From positions 6,680,399-6,744,398 of the forward strand of contig SSBO01000001.1 in assembly GCA_005281725.1 (NCBI GenBank): 64,000 nucleotides of DNA, given 5' to 3'. The translations under genes were made by a program, and so were the position numbers. Source of the DNA: Wuchereria bancrofti. Lineage: Eukaryota > Nematoda > Chromadorea > Rhabditida > Onchocercidae. Positions 1 to 10,869 of the stretch are shown here, one piece after another; the stretch's first letter is position 1, and each line of letters begins with the position of its first letter. The notes under the pieces were generated by a model. That model had not been told where the DNA came from and made no database searches. It worked only from the letters and a program-made list of their open reading frames with translations.

Positions 1-788
1 GTCATAACATTTTAGTAGTATATTGCTGTTGTTTGAAATTTCCGCATTCATTTGCTATTTAAAATTTCTGATTCTTCGTGGCCACTAAATTCTTTTCATT
101 TGAAATAATAATAATAATTAATAATAATTCGTTCATTGTTTGCAAGATTTTGGCTGAATATTTTACTTTAAAATGATTTATATTGATAAGAAACATCTGA
201 AAAGCTTGTACAAGAAGCCGGCTATTTCTTATTTAAAAGTATACACGAATTCTTTAGTGCGAATAGCCATTTTGTCTCAAATTTCATTTATTTGCTTACT
301 AAATAGTTTGCAAGCTAACAGATCTTTCTTGCTTATTACTGTACATGCTAAACTCCAAAAAACATCTGAAAAGCTTGTAAATGCCAAGCATTTAGCGCAT
401 TTATATTAATTTGACGCATATATGTATACCTAATGGTCAACTGACAAATTTCGAAGTTTTCATTTTCATTTTATTAGCAAAAAAGATTTTTAATAATTGA
501 CGTAAGCATTTTTCACATCTTTTTCCTTTATTGTTTCTCTAATATTTCTATCAAATACCTAAAAAGGAATAACTGATTATTGTAGTGATAGTATTCATGA
601 TTACACAATTAATTTTATTAGAACCAGCCATAATTAATTTTCTGATAGGAGATAGTTCATTATTCGGGACATTATTTTTCATGGCATTCTGCACAAATAT
701 CTAATCTGCACAAATATCTAATCAGGTTACTTGCGGTGTTTCCATACTGTCTTTATTAAATATATCTAATAGTTGCAGAACTGCAAGA
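1..788. other. AT-rich intergenic sequence with short repeats
   Basis: I see no convincing gene here. The stretch contains a 20-bp direct repeat (191-210 and 360-379, core CATCTGAAAAGCTTG) and a 17-bp unit (TCTGCACAAATATCTAA) present twice head to tail at 688-704 and 705-721. A 78-codon open frame at 173-409 has no splice context and AT-driven composition, so I do not call it. The last 60 bases would be the upstream region of the small gene proposed at 789. Confidence 0.5.
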
Positions 789-1335
789 ATGGAACGTGAT
801 AAGATATCAATGAATGATAAACCTTCATTTCACACTTCTCCATCACCACTTCATATTAAACGAATTCTGAATGCGAAACGGCAAGATTCTGAATCAATTT
901 TGAGAGTTAAAGTTAACGGTGTTGAAATGTACAACATTTATAGGGCCTTTCACGGACGTCTTAATGTGTCATATAAACGACGTGAAGATAGTGAGCAAGG
1001 CTTCTCGAACTTGCATTTCAAAATCTTCAGTCTATTGGATTTCATTTTAATATTCATCAAATTTTGGTTTCTTATACTCCAAGTTTTCCTTAAAATTTCA
1101 AATTCACAATTTTTGTGAAACAATTTGGATTCCTTGAATTTCATGCATCGAAGGATTTCTATATACTGAACTAAAAAAAAAAAGATTTCGATTAAGTGCT
1201 ATGATCGATATGGTAAATATTGACTGCATCCCCGCAACTATTTATGAACGTGAAATTTGTAGGGTCACTGTCTGTAGCAATCTTTCTGATCGATCATTTG
1301 AGAAAAGTATCGATAATCCCTCAGGCGATGAGTAG
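789..1335 (+). CDS. Possible small two-exon gene, product unknown (about 127 aa)
   Basis: The proposed exons are 789-990 and 1154-1335. The first opens with ATG and ends at a GTGAGC donor in phase 1. The second begins after ...CATCGAAG in the matching phase and ends at TAG. The summed length is 384 nt, which is divisible by three. The predicted protein is basic: its first half has a stretch (ILRVKVNGVEMYNIYRAFHG) that looks like folded-domain sequence, and its tail is acidic and serine-rich (SIDNPSGDE). I do not recognise the family. The first half faintly recalls a chromodomain (RILN..R....ESILRVKVNG), but the aromatic cage residues are not evident. The acceptor has a poor pyrimidine tract, which is the main weakness of the model. 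Confidence 0.35.
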
Positions 1336-3371
1336 CTGATATGACTTAGTGATCAGATGAAACCGTCATAATAATGCTTCACATTATCCATTTATTTGTC
1401 AAAATGTGATTAAGTTGCTCTCGCTTGTTTCAAGAAGGAATTATAAAAGAGAAATAGCGGAAATGTCGTTAGTTGAAATTGTTTGTTAGTGGGAGAATAC
1501 CGAAACCAATATCAGCTAATAGAGTTGGCCGATAACAGCTGAACAAACATCTCCACTCCCACCAACATATCGATTCCAAAAAGCTTTCATTTTCCACTCC
1601 CTTCAAACAAATATTCTTATGTTTAAAAAATAAAATTACAAAAATGTTATCTGTGATACAAATCAAAAAATGCCGTAATTTCAATAGTCAAAAGGTAGTA
1701 TTTCCTCAATTCTTTTGTTGGCTCCATTACCTTTCATGTAATGCGCATCCTTTCTTTTTGTTTTCTTTATCCAAAAGTAATAAATAGAAATATATAGGAA
1801 GAAAAATACATTGTGTTTATCGATTTATATTAAACTATCATTTGATCTGCTGTATCCCAAAGACTTATACTTCTTACTTTTCTCAATTTTAAGTTTGTTC
1901 AGAGCACAATTTCATCACAAGCACTTTTTTTGTCTTCTTTCTGCATTTATCAATGTAATCAATGCACTAATCAATTTTCTTGTCCTTTCAAATGTCTTTT
2001 TAAACATTTTCTTAGTAGGTAGAAACATTTATCAAACTGACAATGCACGCATGAAAATGTCTTCATTTAAGGAGTTTTTTTTTTGCTTTTAAAACATATC
2101 ATTTTGCAGTTTCCGTGCAAATGCAGCGCTAATATCCACTCCGTAAATTCACGGAACATAATGTATTTTTCTTCAAAGGTTTGTGGAAAAAATAAGGTGA
2201 TAAATGAACCTAAATTTGTGCATCATTTTTTCTGAACTATTTTCATTTTTGGACTACTTTACTTTTTCATAAAGACAACATTGAACATTTTCCTTCATTC
2301 ACATACAAATCTGACAAGCTTTGTCTCTTTCTTTTCTTAGCCAAATCCTCAGACTTCTAACTTAAATCTATCAAAATATCAAAGTGTTTAAGTCCACATA
2401 AATTTCACAATCAATATTTTAATTACTTCATTCATATCCAAATTTATGTTATAGCAAAAGGAATAATGAAGTTATTGCGTTTGAAAGGAGTCTATTTAAA
2501 ACGAATAATTGTAGCCAGCAATCGAATCTGCTGGAATTTACAATTTAAATTGTTCATATTTTAATTCGTTTTTAACAAATTTGCAAAAAGCTTATAGATT
2601 AATGCAAAAGAGCGATAATATAAGTTAAATTAAGTTAGACTTACTTTCCCTCAATGTCACCATTTCTTTCCGCTTCCATTAAACACTACTAAACCTCTCC
2701 TTATTTCTAATTTCCATCATACCCTTATCACTCTCCATAAATTCCACCAACAATATTTTCATTACTTTTTTCACATCCGAATTTGTGTCATAGGAAGGAC
2801 AGAAAAGTCATTGCAAAATTGAGAAAAGAGAAAGATGAAACAAACTTTGAAACAAACTGATCCCTTTCGTGCTCCTATTTCTAAAAAAACAGTTGTGGTG
2901 GCAACTGATACAAATCTGTCAATTTTTAAAAGAACTCTCGAAAGTATGAAAGAGGAATCAAAGACTACTGATCACAGCTCCAAATTTGTTCATTTCGAGA
3001 GATTTTATCTTGTTTACTTTTTTTACAAAGTTTTCATTTAGCTTTATATAATACTACAAAGATTTAAAAAATTTTTATTCTTTCTCCAAAAAATCTTCCT
3101 TTACAACTTATTCCTAAAGTTTTATCATTTTGCCAATAATTTTTGCTTCCTTCCAATGAATCAAGTCTTACCAAATTTTGCATTAGCGGATTGTAGTAAA
3201 AAGAAAAATCATTTCACAGAAGTTCAACAAATAATTCATTTGAACTTTTTCATTCAAGGAATTTTCCGAAGAAAGAATTCAATTAATTCTTAAAGCCGTT
3301 TTCTTGTTTTAGTTCCATTTCTGGAAATCTTACGAGAAATATAAAGGTTCATTGCAGTTTGCGTTGATGCA
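1336..3371. other. AT-rich intergenic sequence
   Basis: There is no gene I can support. A 68-codon open frame at 2835-3041 (starting MKQTLKQTDPFRAPISKK) has a plausible opening, but I found no donor in a phase that joins it to the gene at 3372, so it stays unassigned. Two diverged copies of one segment lie about 340 bp apart (see the repeat entry). Confidence 0.4.
2330..2830. repeat. Diverged tandem duplication, unit about 340 bp
   Basis: The segments around 2385-2490 and 2725-2830 share the same order of landmarks. Both have a CACAATCAATATTTT/CACCAACAATATTTT block, then ATTACTT, then ATCC(A/G)AATTT(A/G)TGT(T/C)ATAG, then AAGTTATTGC/AAGTCATTGC. Similarity is partial, with many substitutions, so the duplication is old. 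The second copy ends just before the ATG of the unassigned open frame at 2835. Confidence 0.4.
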
Positions 3372-6300
3372 ATGGATTTACTGGATCAGATTGCAGTATA
3401 TCGAGGTTGCGAACCATCTGTTATTATTAATTATGTTGCAATCGTCAGGGAAGTGTACTTGCATGCATGCACTAATCTCAAAAAAGAACATGTTGACACA
3501 CAAGAAAGGTTAGTTAAGCTATATTTACTCTCATGCACTGAAATTTGACAAAAATTTGACGAAGAATTCTGTTTCTTGTAGTACTGAACATTGCAGCAGG
3601 TTAGTGAATTGAAAATAGTGATTTTTTTTTCCAAAGGTTCCTAAAATTTCTACTTATATGTTTACTTTTTTTTTAATTTTACTGGTAAAACAACTGTAAT
3701 CATGTTATATATATCTCGGGTTGCAATATTTCTCGCTGATAGGATATCTGCCCTTCAGACATTTCCGAGTGAAGAAAATTGGATCAAAAGAAATTTTTTA
3801 TTTTAATTAGTTGCTTAATAAACGTTATGGATGGGTCCTATTTTTTAATTGCTTTGCTAATAGATAATAGAAGAACTTGGGTCGAATTGGCAAACACCAG
3901 AGTTTTCATATTTCAGGAAAAGGAAAATGTTACAACAATGGCGGCAAATTGAAAAACATTTTGCTAAAATTAAATATGCAATGTTGGATTGTTGGCCTTT
4001 AGGTAATGAGCCTAATCTGATGGCTGCCTATGTTTCCATTGCACTATTATATTCGTTGTACAAAGATGTATCTGATGAGGTATTTATTTTATTCTTATTA
4101 ATCTTAATTTAAATAATTCATATATTTTGCAATAAACTCTATCTTATTCATTTCCATTTATCCTGAATCTTCTGCATTATTGTGGTTCGCAGGAATCTAT
4201 ATGATATTTTATTTGAACCAGTTAAATATATATTTTGAATGAGTCACAGACAAATAAACGGAGAAAGAATTTGCTGAAGTCATCTTATCTGTGCATTTGC
4301 ATATAAGTTAATAATAACTTTGCTCGTAAATAAATAAACAACTTTCAAGAGTTTCCAAAAGTACGTAAATATGAAATGTTTATGCTAATTTAATCAGTGT
4401 GGAGATTCAGCAGTAACAAACCAAAATCGATCTGTTTTTCATAAATACAAAATAATTGGTAGTATTAATTAATACTGCATAAACTCACTAATAAATATTA
4501 TCGCAATTATTGAATTGTATGGAAAATAAACCTAAGAATAATACGACCTGAATTGGATAAGTAAATAATAGTACCATGTTTAATCTATAAAAGACAAATT
4601 ATTGGCAATTAACTATAAGTCTAGGCTGTGGTACCTCAAAAGAAGAGAAACAAAGTAATTTATTATAAGTTCTTCATTTAAATTTATCATCCAAAATTCA
4701 AATAAATAAGATCGGATAGATAAACTTATTCACTCCAGTTATCATGATTTTCGTAAAAAGTACATAGTTCATTTCATGTTAAGCTTTTTATATGAAATTG
4801 ATTTTGTGATAAAGCCTTCCGTTTTCTAATTTTAATCAGTGCGATTAAATTTCTGATATAAAAAACTGCATAACTTGAAAATTAAAACATAGACCTTATT
4901 TTGAATGCAATTCTATTTTTCTGTGTTAAATAGTCTATATATAGCTTCATATTATTATATTCTTGTTTACAGGTTAGCGTATATTTCTCATTGCAGCTTT
5001 TTAAAGTCAATCTATTTTAAATCCAAATTGAAAAATTTCCTACAGACATATTGTAATTATGTGTATACATACATACTATGACGCATATATTGTATTTCAA
5101 TTTATATGCGACAAATTAGCATAATATGGATTTCAGAAGATTATACGACAGTGTCATGAAGCGGCAGAGCGTGCCCGAAAATGTGGTCGTGCCAACTTAA
5201 GCGAAAGCCAGTTTAATGAGGTACAACAATATTGCGACATGATTGAAAACATTTTCTTCCTACGACGTCAATCAACAGTGAGTAGTGGTAAGAAGCGCCA
5301 CGTGAACAGCAATGTTATCAGTGATGATGACGATCAGTTAGGCAGCAATAACGACACTGAGAGAGACTCGCAGCTGCACTTTAACATTCAACAACAGCTC
5401 ACTTCTGCTCCTGCAGCTTCTATTAATTTTCTTAAATGTAATCCTGATAATCACTCGGCACTGAGACGTATTAAAGATGGTCCTGCTATTTTAGCTGAAT
5501 ACGGAAAATTAACTACAGCTGGAAAAGCTCTGACTAGTGAAAAAAAATGCCAGAAACGATTGCGTCCCAGTGATTTTGAAATTAAAACTTCTCGGAAAAA
5601 GCTAAAATACCAAAAGCCAATAAACTTTACCACCATATTAACTGAATTCGAAGCTGTTTTGTTAAAACGAAATGCGACTGGTAATGGAGACTTTGAATTT
5701 CTACGACCAAGTGATCTGAAATCAGCAAATACACGATATTACGGGCCAAAGCGCAATTTACATTTACCTGATCTCTATCCAGCTGAGAATTTTAGCAGTC
5801 CAAAAGCGAATGCTGAGGATTTAAATTTATCTAATCGTAATTATCAAGTTATTGAATCCAGCCCAACTCCTTATGAACCTCCATCTTCTGCAAATCAGAA
5901 GATAAGTAAAATGGCATCAGTGGTAAGCATTACGAGTAAGGATAAAATAATTTCTGAATCATCTCAAGCTACTGATCCGAATTACTCTTCCTCTGCTCAA
6001 GACACTCAAACGAATACAGTTTTCCAAAAGTTAGAGTGTTATGCAAATGAATTTGTTGAAAGAATTATTCACTCAATAATAAAAGTGGACGAAAAGCCAA
6101 GGATATGTTCACGACGCAATTTGGAGGAAATTCAGGTCATAGATACTGTAACACCAACTATCCTCACCTCCAATAATTGTCCAATATCGAAACAAGAATT
6201 TATAGTAAAGCTCAATAATAGAAGTGGAACTGTTGATGCAAAACCGAACAGAATGAACAAAAATATATTAATTCGAGCGAGAAGAATTCTGAGGGCAAAT

Positions 6301-9083
6301 ATCGATCAGCAAACTGAAGACGTTTTTACCGAATCTGTAGCAAAAACAGTTCCTATGGGTGTTATCACTGATCCAAATTCTGATGATACGTTAGGAAAAG
6401 AAATGTACGAAAGCAGAGGAATGTCAAACAAGACAGTAAATAATTTAATTTTTGTAAAAAAGAAATAGTAATTTCTATTAATCTCCCAACAACTTTGTCA
6501 TTACAATCGAATGATGTCTCGCTTACGTTAAAGACTTAACTATCATAATCAATAGCTAATTAATTACTAATTATGAATTTGTGAAAAGTAATTTTCAAAA
6601 AATAAGTAACTAATACGATTATATAAGTAAAAATGGTAATTTAACAGGTCCTTGGTCGAAGAAAACCACTGTTTCCCATAGTTTAAAATGAGCAGAAAGT
6701 ATTATTAGTATGAAACTTTCCTGGAAAAATAGTCGTAGTGCACAAAAAAACTTTCCTGGAAAATATCGTAGTGAGCATAGGCGTTATGCGATTAGCAAAA
6801 TATCCTTTTACAATTCTTCATAAAGCCAGTAAATTTATTTGATCAACACTTTGTTGAATTTTATTTCAGATTGTTGTCGAAGATCATGCAGAGATGCAAT
6901 TAAGCCATGATTATATGCCAGGAAGCCTCTGCAACTTGCAGCAAACATCTGAAAGCAGTGCTAGTTCTGACCTGTCTCTAATAGCAGCTCGAGCTAAGTT
7001 AACAACTTCAGTGACACCGAAACCCATCAGAACCATTGGTTTCTCAAATTTAATTGATTCAAGCAATAAATTAACCCAAGATAAAAAAAAATTGGAAACT
7101 AAATCAGTAGCTGATGCACTAGAGAAACTGAAGAAAAAAGAAGAAATACGCAAGTTGCTTGCGGGTAAACTTAAAATAGAAACTTACATGGTACCGAGTC
7201 ATCCCAGTAAGTTTGGAAATTTTTGGGAAGAACTTCGGGAACTGGAAGGAAACAAGCAACAGCAATTATCAGCGGCAACCAAAACAATACCTATGATCAC
7301 TGCTGCAAAAATTGCATTAAAGCAGACGGTGAATCAAGCTGGTCCGGATTACATAATGCAAGAACTGGATGATGCAAAGAGAAAGTTTACTGTCACTCAA
7401 AGCAAATTCCTTGTCAGTAAGGGAAATATGTTTTCCGGAACAGATAAAAATGTATCCAGCGTCATATGGGCAAGCAACAAAACTGTCTCGTCAGCTACAA
7501 TAATTAATCAGAAATTGCAAACTGCGATGACTAATCACTTCGGCTCATCACTGGATAATACACCTATGCAAAAACCGAATATTGACGAAATATGTTTGAC
7601 GGAAATCATTCTAGATGAGACCAGGAATTTCACTAAAGTTTTGGAAAAGTCCCATACAAATCGAATAAAATCCCAAAATGAACCTTTGAGTAAAGAAATA
7701 CTTTTTGAAAAATACGTGAACTTTGAACCCCCATTATGCAAGTTGCGAAGAGTTCCTGAATTTGATGCAATGCCCTTATCCAGGGAACAATATTTGTCAA
7801 AATCCAGAGTGCCATTTCAAAAGTTTCTGATTGAGTCGATGATTCCAGATCAAATAAGGCATCAGAAGTATATATCTGACTCAAAAAGAGAGATACAAGG
7901 AGTAACCAAAGAAGTGGATGATTGTAAAGCAATTTTAAGTTTTCCGGTTATAGTATATTCCGCTTTTAGGCAAACAGAATTAAGAGCTGTTGAATCAACT
8001 GATGTTAGCATAGCCCAAATAAAACGAATTGCAGAACCGGATTTCCAGCAGCCAGGTCAAGCCTTATTGACGCCTAACAAAATATCTCCGATATCCTCAT
8101 TGTCACAGATCACTACAATCGATTCAGAAAACACTACTCCACTGATAACTAACCAGGAACCAGTAATAACTGAATTTGGAACCAACGAATATATCGGATG
8201 GGAACAGAAAATCGGAAAAAAAAGTGGCCGGGTAAAATCAGAACCAATCTTGAAAGAAATTGCTGAGAAGAAGAAATTCTCTTTCACAAGTAATAACAAT
8301 AAATATCATGAAAAGAAAGAAATACAACTGAATACATTCGTAGTTGCTCCGGAAATGCAACAAATAGGCTTGTACAGATTACAAATTGCTCCACCATATC
8401 CGCCGCCTCGACAAAAATTGAATAAGCCAACATCTATTTCTTCAAAACCATCGTTACCGAGTGAATATAAGCATTTAGTTGTGGCGGAAAAACCTTTTGA
8501 AGCCAGCTTTACACTTTCAAAATGCGATAGTAAGAAGGCTAGTTTTGTTGCATCAGCAAGTAGTTCTCAAGAAATAGGACTACTCGATGTATCTGAAGAG
8601 AGGACTTCTGAATATCAGAAGTCTCAGACTCTTGTTTACTACAAGGAAAAGAAGAGGACTATCTGCGATCTGGAAAATAAGTAAGTTTATTGCTTGTTGA
8701 GTCAAAAGATAACTGTTACACGCAACTAAGCAAATTCAAAATTCAGAATTTTTCTGCTAAAGGCTTCCTCTTTCAGATTACTAGCCATTAAAAAGGGGAG
8801 TAATGAGCAATTACATAAGAATCAGGAGACAAGAATTCCCTCTGCACCACTGGAAGTCATCCAAATGCCACATTTTGATGCAAAGGCGGAATTCGATAAG
8901 AGGCTTTCAGTCAAAAAGAGTCGTTGTGGAGAAGTGCCGGTTATTGTGAAAAACGCAATCTTAAAATCTGACAGTAAATTACGACTACTGAAATGTTTAA
9001 CTGATAATTCATTAATTCCTCGCACGTTGAGATTAAATGTCAACGAGAAACCAGATTTCAATTTTATGATTAAAAATAAGTGA
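3372..9083 (+). CDS. Large orphan protein, five exons, about 1,238 aa, mostly disordered
   Basis: The exons are 3372-3508, 3917-4079, 5137-6435 (donor at 6436, or alternatively 6454), 6870-8680 and 8777-9083. All junctions keep phase, with the strong donor GTAAGTTT at 8681 and acceptors TTTCAG or TTATTTCAG. The total is 3,717 nt. The start is the first in-frame ATG, eleven bases behind a TTGCAG that may be a trans-splice acceptor. Residues 1-150 are helical and look like a folded domain (for example LLDQIAVYRGCEPSVIINYV, WRQIEKHFAKIKYAMLDCWP and KIIRQCHEAAERARKCGRAN). The remaining roughly 1,090 residues, in two very large exons, are rich in Ser, Thr, Lys, Gln and Pro with no recognisable motif, and look intrinsically disordered. 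I do not recognise a homologous family, so no function is offered. The gene is single-strand continuous with good splice sites, so it is very likely real. Confidence 0.82.
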
Positions 9084-9939
9084 GAACAAGAACAATATCA
9101 TCTATAGTAATAATCAAAAAATACAATATTTCTAGCAATTCGTGAAAGAAACAATACATTACGAGTGATTTATTAGTAGCAAAGATTTTCTTCGGTAGAA
9201 ATCCTGAAAGCAGAAGACCATCTCATGTTAGTATTATGGACCTTTTGATGAGACAGTGAAATGGACTGGACAGTTCTTACTCCTTTATAGCTGAGGAATA
9301 GTTTGTTTCATCGAGAAATATCAATTTTCTGTCTCCATGCAAATGCTTGGTAAATTTCTCCAATAACTGGAAAAGAAACACCTAATTTCATTACCTTTAA
9401 TGTACAATTTCCGAAGCACACGGTGAACTTTTAACTAACTCGTTTGTTACTTGTTAAAAGCACTTCCTCAACGGGTTTTGTGTCTAATGTATGCTATGTA
9501 ATTTTACATACCTTATTCTAACCGATAGCAATCAATAAATGAATATTTTCAGTGATATACCTTATGTTACTCATAGTAGTGATGAGCATTATTCAAAGGA
9601 TACGGTGGGATTCTTAAAAAACTCTCCAGAACAGTAAGGAATTCTTTGAAATGCAAAGAAAGTCCCTGAGAATGAATTGATCATTTGAAATTTCAGTCAG
9701 GTGTGAAGCATTCATGTAAAGCGACAGGTGTGCTGGATATTTCCTCTGAGAGCAGCAAAACAGTACTTAGGAATGGAATTAGAGAAAAATGCGGAATATC
9801 TTCCAACGGAGGAAAATTGCATCATATCAATCTGTTAATGTCCATAATTACAGAGAACTAAACTAAACATGCCAATATTTGCAAAGTAAAAAAGATAATT
9901 ATTTTCTGATAGCAAGACAAGGAATCCGGTCCTTCTCAT

Positions 9940-10492
9940 TCATTCATACGTTATCTTCAAGTGCTTGATTAGAGATCATTAAGGTTTATAAGTTAAATAA
10001 ATCCAGCAACACTCATCATTAATCCATTAAGTTTCGTAATTATGCTGATCAATCATTCTTTTAACAGCAGTTAGTGTTTGCAAATTAAAAGGTTTATAAG
10101 TCAGGTTCTTCTCTTGCTAATGCATCACCTTTCTATTCATAGTCAATGTTATTGCTGCTAAAGAGAAATTGTGTTTGTAACATAGTAAAGCCGGGAAGTA
10201 GCGGGAAAACATTACAATCTTTCCTAATGATTCTTAGGAACATCCGAATGTCATCTGTGACTGTCATATTTCTGTCTATGGAAGATTTCCTGCTGAGAAT
10301 ACAAACAGAAAGTATTTGCTGGTGACTGTCAGATTAAAGTGTTAGGTGAGAATGAACTTTCAACTTTAACCCTTTCAGATAATTCTTTTACGTTTTTTCA
10401 TAGACATTGTATTTGTTCGTTTCACTGTCATTCCACTGAATGTCATTCACTGTAAATTTGACTGAGAGTGAGTTTTGGCGAGATTTCCGAGA
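9940..10492 (+). repeat. Copy 1 of a 0.55-kb direct repeat (other copy 17769-18319)
   Basis: These 553 bases match 17769-18319 in the same orientation. Reading them side by side I find only one 2-bp deletion (GAGAGTGAG here, GAGTGAG there) and one C/T change near the right end. The match stops abruptly on both sides. There is no open reading frame of note, no obvious terminal inverted repeat, and no clear target-site duplication. This copy ends 378 bp before the start codon of the synthetase gene, so part of it may serve as that gene's upstream region. Confidence 0.95.
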
Positions 10493-10556
10493 ATATTCAA
10501 CTGCTGCCATTATCGATTAAATGATAAACGCTTCATCGCTCGCCAAAGGCTCTGTG

Positions 10557-10564
10557 TATATAAG
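10557..10564 (+). promoter_or_regulatory. TATA-like motif (TATATAAG) upstream of aspartyl-tRNA synthetase
   Basis: TATATAAG lies about 305 bp before the ATG at 10870, in the less AT-rich stretch just downstream of the direct repeat. An 18-codon upstream open frame (10600-10653, starting MRMRHS and ending TGA) follows it. In a genome this AT-rich a TATA match is weak evidence by itself. Confidence 0.25.
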
Positions 10565-10869
10565 CATTGGAAAGATAGTTCAGTTAAGGAAGAGAGAGGA
10601 TGAGAATGAGGCACAGTTTTCATAGCGACCAACGTGGCGGCCTACATCTCTGACTCACTGTGTCATTCAGGCGTCCGGTTCTTATCACATCTCGGGGGGT
10701 ACTATTTGGCAGTCGATTGGAAAAGCGTGGTTGTATTTACGTGTGGCTTTTCGTACATTCTTTAGAGTGATAATTGAGTGGAATAACTGATTGATTGGTT
10801 TTGCGGATCGGTATGTAACAATCATTCTTGCTTTATCGCTTTTAAGACAGTTTAAGAAGTCGGTCCAAG

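Larger units (their letters stand above)
9084..10869. other. Intergenic region upstream of aspartyl-tRNA synthetase
   Basis: The region holds a possible AATAAA polyadenylation signal near 9535 for the upstream gene, one copy of the 0.55-kb direct repeat (9940-10492), and a TATA-like motif at 10557. The last 300 bases are less AT-rich than the surroundings and are the likely promoter and leader of the synthetase gene. I see no coding exon here. Confidence 0.5.

Noticed and set aside
1811..2092. 93-codon plus-strand open frame rich in Phe, Leu and Ile
   Set aside because: Its composition is what TTT/ATT-rich DNA gives by chance, there is no splice context, and no family resemblance.
7535..8299. 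Minus-strand open frames opposite the orphan gene
   Set aside because: They are shadows of the long plus-strand coding exon 6870-8680, which has good splice sites and phase.
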